From: Cristatella mucedo | Taxonomy: Eukaryota; Bryozoa; Phylactolaemata; Cristatellidae | Reading direction: 5' to 3' | NCBI GenBank assembly: GCA_009760855.2 | Contig: WPIO01000024.1 | Span: forward strand, 201,001-265,000 | DNA length: 64,000 nt | Shown: one piece after another, positions 49,601 to 61,600 of the stretch | Layout: each line of letters begins with the position of its first letter | Position numbering within the stretch: position 1 is the first letter of the stretch | The notes under the pieces: model-generated | The model's database searches: none | The model's input: the letters and a program-made list of their open reading frames with translations, nothing else | What the model was told of the DNA's origin: nothing | Position numbers and translations under genes: made by a program

Positions 49601-52600
49601 AGCTCAAACCTGAAAATATTTTCAAAAGAATTTTCAAATTGGTTGTGGATCAGAAAATACTTTTTTTTTGGTGTTTCCTTACGACCCACCGTACCATTGA
49701 GTTTTCGCATTGTTTTTTGAACCATGAAAAGCCTTTTGTTATGTATTCTCAAAACATCATCCTTCAAACTCTCGATGATGATTGCTTAGAAATTACTCGA
49801 AATGAAAGTTAAGATACGTTGCTAGAGATTGGTATATTTGGTGCGTCCAGTAAATGTCAGTTCTCTGATGGTGCTACACAAGTGTATCCATCAGAAATGG
49901 CGTCCAATCGGAATCCAGCAATCGCTCTAAACACTGCAAAGCACGGTCATTTCGCATTTTCTGTCTAGTAAGCAAATCAAGGTGGTAGCACGCATAATGT
50001 GTATTGCCAATATTGCTAACTCTCGCAAATCTTAATTTCTTGCGACACTTGTTCTGGCCAGCAGTAAATAAAACACTGAATCCTTTGAGGTCCTGGATGC
50101 GGGACTACTTAGGATGCGGGACTACTTAGGATTCGGGACTACTTAGGATTCGGGACTACTTAGGATGCGGGACTATATAGGATGCGGGACTATATAGGAT
50201 GCGGGACTACATAGGATGCGGGACTACATAGGATGCGGGACTACTTAGGATGCGGGACTACTTAGGATGCGGGACTACTTAGGATGCGGGACTACTTAGG
50301 ATGCGGCACTACTTTCCGATTTTGAATACAATTATGATCCTAGGGTTCATGGATTTTTCTTGCCAGCACGTTATGCGCGCATATACATTATTTAAATTAA
50401 AACTGAATACAATTTTATGCTGCTCTTGTGCATCGCACGAGCATCGCACCATAAATGCAATAAATGCAGTAAATGCAATGCCGCTCATTGGCGGGCATTT
50501 AGTTCTGCCGAGAGCACTGCCCGGCAATCGAGGATATCGGAGATTATATGAGAGTGAGATGATTATGTTTGTCAGCATACCTCGAATAAATCAATGCACT
50601 CGTTGAATAGGTCAGTCGGCGGGTCGGCCAGTATCTGCGGTAGGGCCGCCTGCAGGAAGCAGCACGGTCCGAGCACCACCTCGGTCAGAGCGATGAGCGA
50701 GTCGCGCATCGTCGCTGAGAGAATGCTGTTCCTGTTGTGTGTCACGATCCAACCGAGACGCCAGCCGGGGCAGAGAAACCTTTTCGATAAGCCGCTGACG
50801 GTGAAAACTGGCACGCGCTTTGATAGTGTGGCGAGCGGATAGAATGTCTGACCCTTGAAAACCTGAAAACGCAGGCAGCGCCTGACTAGAAGAACCATGC
50901 CGGGAACAAAAGCTGTGCTTTACGTCACGTCAAACTATGCTTTTGTCTGAGGTATCTTTCGCCATCGGAGCACTGATGTCTGCTATAAGTACTAGGATTC
51001 TTATTTTAAACGAAAACCAGTGGAAGTTGGGCCGCTTGAAGATCCAAGTGAGGTAGATCGCAGATTCCAGCATCGGCAGCAGCCGGCGGCCATGACTTAC
51101 TGAACTGCAGCCGGCGGCCATGACTTACTGAACTGTACGCGGAGAGTAGATAGTAGGCCGGCGGACCGATGCTCATCAAGTTACTGAGCTACGGTCGGTT
51201 TCGCGAGCAGCATGGAGGCAGCAGCTACGAGGACGGCGGCGAACTGCGCAGCGTACCATGTATTCGTAGACCTCGTCAGAGATGACCGGAAGCCGGTGTC
51301 TCTCGGCGACGTCGAGCACCGCCTCGAGCTCCTCGCGACTCACGAGCGAGCCGCACGGGTTCGAGGGATTGTTAATCAAAATGGCTCGCGTCTTGTCGTC
51401 GACCTGCGCCTCGAGATGCTCAACGTCAATCTTCCAATCTTTTTCGGGCTGCAAGATCATCATGGTCAGCGTGGCGCGAGAATCGAAATGTCGATCGGCC
51501 AGTGTGAGCGCCGAACTTCTACTGACACGTCGCGAGTCACACAGTACACATCCGTTGACAGGAGCTACGAAACAAATCGAGCCTATCAGAAATCGCAGCG
51601 GCTGCCATCAAAGGGAGCAGGCGGCCGGAGATGCTGGCGATTCCGATGCTTGCAGGAATCGCTGTGCTTTATCTTACCAAGAGTCTATACGCTTTGCTCG
51701 ATATGCCTCGATTGTCGCAGGCGGTGCTGTAAATGTAGCCAGGCTTAGGCACGAGCACGTTTTCGCCGCGATTTACGAGCAGCGTCAGCACGTGATCAAG
51801 CGCCTGCGACGTTCCTAGCGCCATGGTGACGTCCTATGAAAAATGGACACCTCACATTTGCAACGTCATCGAAGCAATATGCACAGTTTGCAACACAGCC
51901 TACATCATTACACGTTCTCGGTATTAGGCTGGTAAACGTAAGTACTAGTCGAGATTTGGCCTCGCGGAGTAGGTAAATGGTGGTGTACTGTTAATCCAAG
52001 CAAGTGGTCATGCGGTCTTCAATGGAGAATGTCTATCGGCGAAACTCAACTGTCCAGGCCATTAAATTTGAAAGCTTAACAAGCAGCGTTTGGTTGGGTG
52101 GATGAGAGGTCGGCTTTAAATATGACGGGCTTTAGATATGTGTCAATTCACAAGAGAAGAATGAACGCTGTGTAGCTGGTTACCTACATTTAATAATAAT
52201 AATAATAATATTGCACTTGATAAAGCGCCCTCAGAGAACTTAATCTCTTTCTAGACGCTTTACATTTGCTGCAAAGTGATATGCAATAGAATAGTAAGTA
52301 AAATCATGCTTGAAAAACAAACAAAATGAATAATATGGTTAGGGGTGACATGCACAGGGTCAGCATGCAAATGTGGTTAGTGGCAGCATGCACAGTGTCA
52401 GCACGCATAAGCACATCAAGGACGAATCACAGGGACCCACTAAATGCTGTCCTAAATAGGTGTGTTTTTAAGTTTCTTTTAAATGTGGTCAGGTCATGGG
52501 ATGTTCTGATGCAGGTCGGGAGGGAGTTCCAGGCTGTGGGAGCATACGAGCTGAATGCACGGTCTCCAAAGGATTTGAGGTTTGTACGAGGTATTTCTAG

Positions 52601-55600
52601 ACTGTTGGATTCCGAAAAGCGGGTGGTACGATGCTTGGCCTGATGGGGTAGTATATCTGAAAGATAGGCTGGAGCCATAGAATGAAGAGACCTAAAAGTG
52701 AGCGACAAAACCTTGAAGTCAATTCGTTGCCTCACTGGTAGCCAGTGCAGGTCGGCGAGAAGTGGAGTAATGTGGCAACTGCGACGCTCACGACAGACAA
52801 GCCTAGCTGCAGAGTTTTGCACCAGCTGCAATCGCCTGATCGCACATGCTGGTAGGCCAGTAAGCACTGAGTTGCAGAAGTCGAGACGGGATGTCACGAA
52901 TGCATGGACCAACTTGGACGTGGTATCCTTATCTAAACAAGCCCTAATTTTAGCAATGTTATGAAGCTGAAAATAGGCAGATTTGACTGTGGAGCATTTC
53001 AGTGGTAATGTCAAGATAATATTTATAACATTTTTCTGACAATCATATATTTGTTTAGGGTACCTTCCAAAAGACAAATATGTTAGAAATGGAATCGAAA
53101 GCTCAGACGACTTCCACGTAAACAAAAAAATGATTAGGCAAACCACGCCTAACCTTCCCAACTTCTCGAACGTAGATCGAAGTATATGCGTGAAGCTTAT
53201 TGCGGTGCGGTCCTTGTGACTTTTGCACAGCTCCATTTCCAGTGTAGGTTTGTGCCTCGTAAAATCCATAACTCGGCTAGTACTTCACGTATCAGAGTGA
53301 AATTTAAAATGCGAGTTCAGCTCTGCTTGTTTAAACCGACCCAGGAAAAAAGTTCTGATTTCGGTTAAACGCATTTTGCTGTACATGTCCACGATTACGG
53401 AAAATAAAGCTCCAGGACCTTCACTGAAGGTCGAGGTCGGCGAGGACGGCGAGTCTAACGCTGAGCGTGAGCGAGCTGTAAGCCTTTAAACGAGTCGGTT
53501 GGCAGTCTCTCTTCGTAAGAGCAGTAATACTATATAGGATATTGCTTGTGCTTTTTCTAATATGGTGTTGCTATTTGAATTGCGTACAGAATATCGAGAG
53601 CTGTGTCCTTACCGTAATAACGTATTGCAAGCTTCAGGTCTCTGCATATCGCATGGCGTTGTTCCGCTACCCATCTAGTGAGGGTTTGCTTGGCCATGCA
53701 AATATGTACAAGGCCAGATTGCAATTTCCTGATTAGAATAGCAGCGACATGCCTTGCGTGACGGATTCTGCTTAGTTGCCGAGAGCAGCAGCTGCATCCT
53801 CGCGTGCGAAAATGAAACATTGTATGGCAAGTCTCTGACTACAGTCTGTGCTGTCTATACCCGTATGAACTGTTGAAGTCGTCGTTATGCATACAGGCAT
53901 TATAGACAACTAGGTGAGGGACATCGGAATTCTTTTGAATTTCATTGGTGGAGCGAAATTATTCGGTTTACAATTTTATTTTTTGCAATCATGGATATGT
54001 ATAGCTAAAATTATCCAACCAAAATCTGGAAGGAGCTCGTGAAATTTTATGCAAGCAGAGGAGAACTTAAAATTGAAATTTAATGTTGGTTCGTGCACTA
54101 CAGGCAGAATAATAGAATTTACTAGGAACAAAACGCTTGACTGTAAATGAAGCTGTTTAAAATTCATTAGCATTTAAATTAAAAAGCCACAAACATATAT
54201 CTCAATATATCAAGGCTCAACGAGTTGGGACAAAAGCTGTGTAGGATGCAGAATTGGTAAATAGTTATTTTTTTTATATGTTGCTTCCGGTTTACATTCG
54301 GATTGGACATAGTTTGCCTTTTCATTTTTAGATGCTATTTTAAGTTGAATTAATTTAAGTTTAACATCACAGTAATACATCCCTTTTCTTCTGAAAGGTA
54401 CCCGAAGCAATTATTCAATTTTTGGACCAATCTTCTCAGTATTTTCTCGACATTTACCCTAACTTATGCGATTGACATCTGTACAAGCAGCCATACTGCG
54501 ATGAAAACTAAAAAATGTCGAGATTTGCGGAACAAGTGGCAAATAATTCGGCAAAAACCGACGAATAATATTTCTTCTTCAGCTCTCTGAGAATTACCTA
54601 TACCTGTAAATTGCCAGGGGTCAGAAATGAAGGAGTGACGAATCAGCCAGATTACTACTGATATTTAATGATAATCTGCGGCCAGGGCCACATAAAGGCA
54701 AAAGCCGCGCGCACAGGGCATGCAGTTGTTCTTTATTGGCATTTAAGCTGATTTGAGCTATAGGCACCGGAACCGTTTATGTATGTCATGGCCGTATCTG
54801 AGCGCCTGCAACCCTCCACTTGTGGTCGTTGTGGATATTGACTTTTAATGTTGAGATACGGGCGCTGCCTTTTATCGCTGCCACTTGGTGCTACTGGCAG
54901 GCATGGCTGCATGCCTTGGTGCTGCACTTTCATGCAAGTCGTTATAGCCGTGACGTCATGTTCAGGCATCGCTAGTATTCGCCGCGCGACGGCTGAGACT
55001 AGCTCCTCTACCAGTGCTGTGCTTGCGACCTATTCCTCCTCGGACGTGCAAGCCGCACACCACTTTTTTAGCACTTCCTCAGTCTGAAATTTAAGCGTTC
55101 GGTGAGTGTTTTTCAACACGTTGATTAGTTGCCGCTGTCAATCCTATATAAAACTTGGTCGTTTCACTTACGTGAATATCTCGCAAAAAAAAAAATTTTT
55201 TTTTTTAGCCAATCTGTCAGAAATTCAATGCTGAATGCTACATTAGACATGGACGCCGAGCAACAAAAAAAAAACCTAAACACACATGCGAATAAGACAA
55301 AGTTAAGCCCTGTGTAAAGCAGATGTCGAAGCGTTCCACAATCTTTAGCTAAGAGACTATGTAAAGTTAGAGAACTTGCGCAGAGAGAGTTCGAGGTGGG
55401 GTGTGATCAGAAATTGGTCACGCCTCTCTGCACCGTAGGCAGACAGACAGACAGACGCCGTGAGAGGCAGCGGCAGGAGGAGCCGGGCAGACAGCCCGAG
55501 GGCGGCGCGTCTCGGCGCGCTGAGCGAACCTCGGGAGCGAACTTACGTCAGCTGTCACCGGAGCTTCGGGGCAGTTGTAGTATGTCGCCACTGCCTCGCG

Positions 55601-58600
55601 AGCTCCTTTCAGCCCTGCAGTGTGGAATCGCTTAGCGCTGCGAAACGAACCTATTAGCCGCGCACGCCCAGCGTCGTCGTCGCGCGGTCGGTGGACGCGG
55701 GCAGCGCGCGGGCTTCGGTGCGCAGCCTGCGCTGCCCGCGTAGCCGCTACTGAACGGCGATTGTTCGGATCGGCAGCTGAGGAGGCGTAAAAAAAGAGTG
55801 CGTGCGTAGAATGCGTCCAATTACCTCTGGCTTCCGAATAGCCGTGGTATTTTCCCGATGCGAACGCTTTCATCACGGCATCTGTAACCTTCCTGGCCGG
55901 GCGAAGGTCGTGCATCGTTGGGTCGCCTTCAACAGTGCAAGGATTGTTAGCATAAGCAGCCCGCGTGAGAGCGTTTTCATGAATTGTATTTTGAATTACA
56001 TTAAAATTTTACGCTACATTAGATTTTTATGAATTAAGTTGTACATTATACATTACATTCCATTAAATTACATTAAATTGCGTGAAGTCAACGGGTAGAG
56101 TTCGTTTCACGAAGTCATTTTAGCACCCAAGCCAATCCCTTGCCAAAGAGACTCAGCGCGCTACTTGGGTCTTGATAATAATAATAATAATAATAAGAAT
56201 AATAATACACTTGATAATGCGCCCTCAGAGAACATCAGCCACATTACTACTGATATTTAATGATAATCTGCGGCCAAGGCCACATAAAGGCAAAAGCCGC
56301 GCAAAGGGCATGCAGTTGTTTTTTATTGGCATTTAAGCTGATTTGAGCTATAGGCACCGGAACCGTTTATGTATGTCATGGCCGTAATAATAACTTAATC
56401 TATTTCTAGGCGCTTTACATTTGCTGCAAAGGGAAATGCAATTGAATGGTGAGTAATGTCATGCTTGATAAACAGACAAAATGAGTAACATGGTTCGGGT
56501 TGACATGCACAGGGTCAGCATGCAAATGTGGTTAGTAGCAGCATGCACAGTGTCAGCACACATAAGCAACGTGAAGAACGAATCACAGGGACCCACTAAA
56601 TGCTGTCCTAAATAGGTGTTTTTAAGTTCTTTTTAAATGTGGTCAAGTCAGGGGATGTTCTGACGCAAGTCGGGAGGAAGTTCCAGGCTTTGGGAGCATA
56701 CGAACTAAATGCACGGTCTCCAAAGGATTTGAGGTTTGTACGAGGTAATTTTAGACTGTTGGATTCCGAAAAGCGGGTGGTACGACGATTGGCCTGGTGG
56801 GGGAGTATATCTGAGAGATAGGCTGGAGCCAAAGAATGAAGCGACTTAAAAGTGAGCGACAAAACTTTAAAGCCAATCCTTTGCTTGATTGGTAGCCAGT
56901 GCAGGTCGGCGAGAAGTGGAGGAATGTGGCAACTGTGACGCTCACGACAGACAAGCCTAGCTGCGGAGTTTTGCACCAGCTGCATTCGCCTGATCGCACA
57001 TGCAGGTAAAAAAAAAAAATCCTAGCTGATTAAACAGCCTCTTTTTGTATAGAGACAGAAGAACCTATACGGCTATCACCACCGCTTGCAGTGGCGATAA
57101 AGGATCGCCCACTGCAGGAATCGAACCCACGACCTCGGGACCAAGGTCGTGAAAGCAACCACCTTACCTAGTGTGCCATCACGGCTCACCAAGGTAGGCC
57201 AGCAAGCAGCGAGTTGCAGAAGTCGAGATGGGATGTCACGAATGCATGGACCAACTTGGACTTGGTATCCTTATCTAAACAAGCCCGAATTTTAGCAATA
57301 TTATGTAGCTGAAAGTAGGCAGATTTTACTGTACAGCTGTCTTAACACAATCTACGCTTGGGTTATGCTGGATGAACGTTCTGCACTCTGTTTATGGTTA
57401 GTCTAGGTACGTTCTAGTCCATTCATCCCTCTTCACGTCGGCAGGTCATCCATGACCTGTAAAGTTGCTCGATAGTAGCATAGACAGCCGAGAAGCAGGA
57501 GCTCGCGTGTCGAAGGATTGATGGCTCAGGCTGTGACAGCGAGCAACGATGAAAGACGAACGATCGCTGCGAACTTCAAGCGGTGGCGCTTCTTCTGGTG
57601 CGCTTTTTCCGGTACGCTTGTTCCGGTGCGCTTGTTCCGGTGCGCTTCTTCCGGTGCGCTTCTTCCGGTGCGCCTCTTCCGGTGCGCTTCTTCCGCTTAG
57701 TATGAGAGCACACGCCAGCCATCAAGAGCTAAAGTCATAGTAGCCACCAAGACTTAAAGGAATCGATCAGAGCAAGCACGGATACCGATTGGTAATATCG
57801 CACGGTTCATCACGTGGACCGTCTTCCTCTGAAAGCATGGCTGAAACATGCTTTCATTCACCTACGCAATCCCGTCGAATTGACGCAGTAGCAAACTCGG
57901 GTGAGCAGTGAACATAACAAACTCGCAGAAGAAACTCTCTGTACAGCAGAAGATGCTGTCGCATGGGCCGTTGAAGCCTAACCACCATGTGGTGTGACAC
58001 TTTTTAATGGTAAGAATGTTAGATGCCCGTGAGGAGCGAAGCGATTGAGCCCGAGACCCAAGCTCGACTGAACCAAGGAGCGTCTTCGCGTGGCAATCGT
58101 ACGACGTTCAAATGCAGTCAAATTAGGAATGTCACGTGATGTCGGGCGAGAGCAAGTTATTGGCTTTAGGAGTATAGGAGCTGAATAAAATAAGCTCTAA
58201 AGGATTTGAGGTTGCTTAGAGGCAGAACTAAACGATGGACACTCAGAGTAACAGATGGTGCTCAGAGAAGCCTTAGGAGAAGGGAGAATTTATTCTTGGT
58301 AAGAAAATAAGGGAACCCGAACAGTGAGGGACACTAGATTGAAGTCGACACGCTGCTTGAGGTAGAGCCAGTGCAGGCTCGTGAGAGAGGCAGTTATAAT
58401 AATAGTAATACTACTAATAATAAATTTGATATAGCTCCCTCAAAGAACTCAATCTCTTTCTAGGCACTTTACATTTGATATAAGGAAGCACGATCAAATA
58501 GTTAGTGGTAGCAGGCTCAGTAAATAACAAGAATAACATGGTTAGGGGCGACATGCACAGGGTCAGCATGTAGTTTTGGTTAGTGGCAGCATGCACAGTG

Positions 58601-61600
58601 TCAGCACACGCACAAGCATAGAAAGAACGAATCAGAGGGACCCACTAAATGCTGTGAAAAATTAATGCGTGTTTAGTATATTTTTTAATGGGGTCAAGTA
58701 AACCGAACAGTGTGGAAATCGCGAATATTAACATAATAGACAAGGCCTGGATGCAGCAGAGCTCTCGCCATCTGTAAGCGCTGTTTTGAGCCGACAGGAA
58801 AACCTGCAAGAGCATTGTCAGAGAAGTCTATGTAGGATTTCATGAAAGCATGGATAAACTTGGCAGTGATTAGCCGATATAAACGCGTCCATGTTCTTGC
58901 AATCGAATGCAGCTGCAAGTAGCCAACTGTTGAATTTATGTGATCATCAGGCGAAAGGTCAAGTTATAGGGGATGCTCAAATTTAGCGCAGAAACTGCAG
59001 CGGGCACACTGCTGGCTAAGGGAAAACAAATTTGAAGGTAACACTGAAGCCTGGTTTCTAAGTGAAAATGGGTTTTGCCAGAATTTTTAGCTTGGACTCG
59101 TCCTCATTCTGTGTGAGTGATTTAGCTGCCATCCACGTATGCACGCAGGAGATACGTGCCGTTCGAGAATTGAGAGAAGCCGAGGCACTGAAAGGCTCGC
59201 GCTTCCGGTTAATCGAGCGTGACTCACTGGTTCTGGACATTGTGGAATTTTCTGGAAATCGAAGCTCTGACGAGTGACGAATTCAAAATCCGAGACTATT
59301 AAGACCACCTTGAAATTTCGAATTTATTTGTGTCCATTGCGCGTAAGAGTTTTTGGTTTATGGACATTAGAAGCTTGCTGCATGCATTTTCGAAGTTCTG
59401 CACATACAGTGCATACACATGCAGTACATGCAGCAATGCAACCCAGAAACAAAATGAATGAATGAACCCAATGAAATGAGCCCGATGCAATGAACCCGAG
59501 CAATTCTACGTTACAGCCTCGCCCCGTCGTAGCGACCGTATTATTTGCATTGTCGTGATGACGTCCTTCAGAGACGAGTCCGAATCTGTTTTCAAACGAA
59601 AGTTGTGAGGCTGCAGTCACAAGTGATCGTGTGTACGATCAGATATGAAGCCGGTGGTGGCTAATACTGCTGTCGTTCCACGACCACTGTTACGTGCTCC
59701 CCACTGAGTCCAGACCGGGACAGCACATAGACGTTGACTTTGTTCCAGGCTGTCACCCGGGTTTAGTAGGTGGTGCATGGCGGCCTGACTAGACTTGTAA
59801 CTACGAAAGCGTCTTAACCCCCCCCCCCGGTGCCCTGAAGGAGACTGGGAAGTGCGGGACTGGTGTGCGGTCAAAGCACACACATCCATTATTGGTCGCC
59901 GAAAGCGATGGCTTATTATGGGCCGGTTAGTCGGGGCTATGTAAAGGGGCTATCGCCTTCCACAGTACGAAGCGGTCCTACTGGTCCTAACCTAAGAGAG
60001 CCGCTGGAATCGTGGTATAGTGGACCGTGAAATGTGCCTATGATCACTAGTCATGATCCCGACCCTAAAGGTGAACCTGTACAGCGCGCCACTACACAAG
60101 TTGCCATCAGGGTAGCGATAGGAACAACACAGCTGCGAAGTCAAAGTTAGAATTAGCGACTTTCCGTCGACACAGTTTCGATCTCTCGCTTCTCTCGAGG
60201 CGAAGGCTCCGACTTCAGCTACTTGAGCTGCACTCCGCCGCTTGCACAGTTGCTATTCTCAGATCCGATTATTAATGGCCACTCTTGCGTTCATATACTT
60301 CCTTACTTCGCAAGTTGAACCCTCGGCTGATGGCATTCTTGAGCTTGCCTTGCAACCTGCTTTGTGAAGTGCAGCTTGACCTATCGCCAGTTTGACCTAT
60401 TCGCCAGTTCGTGTCAACCGTCAGTGCGGTCGCTTTTAGCTGCAGCTTATTTTATCGCCCATATAGATCTCGCTGTCGGATTGACTCCAGGGCTCTCTTA
60501 AACTTGTCTATTGGATCCCAGCGGACCTTCACAGCTACGCTCGCAATAAAGTTGCTCCAGGTGCCCTAGTTTAAACCAACTGTGGCTGTATGCCCGCGAT
60601 CGTGGCTATCAGTGGCAGCTGCGCCTTTGCAGACAAGAGGTGAGGCAGCTGTGCACTGCTTCCTATTGACTCCATCACTGGGCTTCACTCGCATCAAGTG
60701 TCACTCTTTCGATAAGGTATTCTCCCAAAATCAAAATAATAATAATAATGATGCATTTGTTATAGCACCCTCAGAAAACTCAATCTCTTTCTAGCCACTT
60801 AACATTAGCTGCAAAGAAAGCATGATCGTATGCTGTCAACTGCAGCGGCTACAATTGTTGCTTTTCTGACTACATTTGAATGTTTTCTTTTTACCTCTGC
60901 ATTTTTGTATCCCTTTGTTAGCAAGAATTGCCTGCCAATCTCAAAACCTAGAGAACCTCGACATTGAAGGTTTTAGTGAAAATACCTTCATCGAGTCTTC
61001 TCTTTAATCCGCCAATTCTTCTTAATCCACCGCTTGACCTGCACTCACTAGTGAAAAGCTACAACGCGACGCTTGCCCAAGCTAGTGGGGGGATTTTGCT
61101 TCTCGGACTGCTGAGCATAATCTACGCCGTCGCTCAGACAGCCTTTGACTTACGGTACGTGCCAAACTATCTGGGAATACTAAGCAAAAGCATCAAAGAG
61201 CGAACAAGAAATCTGGACTGACAAGTGCATCGACTCGGTTAGTGTAGATCGTATCAATCCTTTCTTACTACGGCTAAGTCTAACTTCTATAAAAAAAAAT
61301 ATAGTGGAATCACAGATGTTAAATCAGTCAAAAATGCTAATGTTTGCATTCAACCATTTCGTTAACCGCATCGAAGTCAGCACCGTGTATAGATCCTAAA
61401 GGTGATCTAGTAGATCGCTTGCTAAGTTCCTTGTCACAAAGACAGGCTAAACTAAAGAGTCCGTCCACAAGATGACATTCTCCAAAGAGTCTTAACTATC
61501 GGGTCCTCTTGCCTCTTCTCACTGTGTACCTTCACATACCCTTCGCTGCCCGCATCTCGAAGTTCATCTCCTAGTATAAAACAAACCACTAGCCCTCTAG

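Larger units (their letters stand above)
56180..57340 (-). mobile_element. LINE A fragment with two insertions
   Basis: Minus-strand LINE A 3' part (open from RRLQLVQNSAARL-equivalent to FKKNLKTPI) in TAT intron 1. It is broken by unit Q inside the 3' stem-loop (56234-56386) and by a SINE S1 at 57009-57191. The tail (ATA)n is at 56175-56200. Confidence 0.9.

Noticed and set aside
50095-50315. CRISPR-like array
   Set aside because: Units are directly adjacent with no spacers; a eukaryotic minisatellite.
52698-52964. Plus-strand frame starting MSDKTLKSIRCL, also at 47189 and 2662
   Set aside because: Recurrent antisense shadow of the LINE A C-terminal coding region.
52994-53269. N-terminal extension of the 52.4-kb LINE frame
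   Set aside because: Lies beyond the 5' truncation point of LINE A; no family similarity.
59062-59277. 71-codon frame with helical, charged composition
   Set aside because: No domain, no splice support and no repeat match; left as unexplained intron sequence.
59900-60580. Possible second LTR ending near an AATAAA at 60545
   Set aside because: No matching TG/CA ends or target duplication could be defined.
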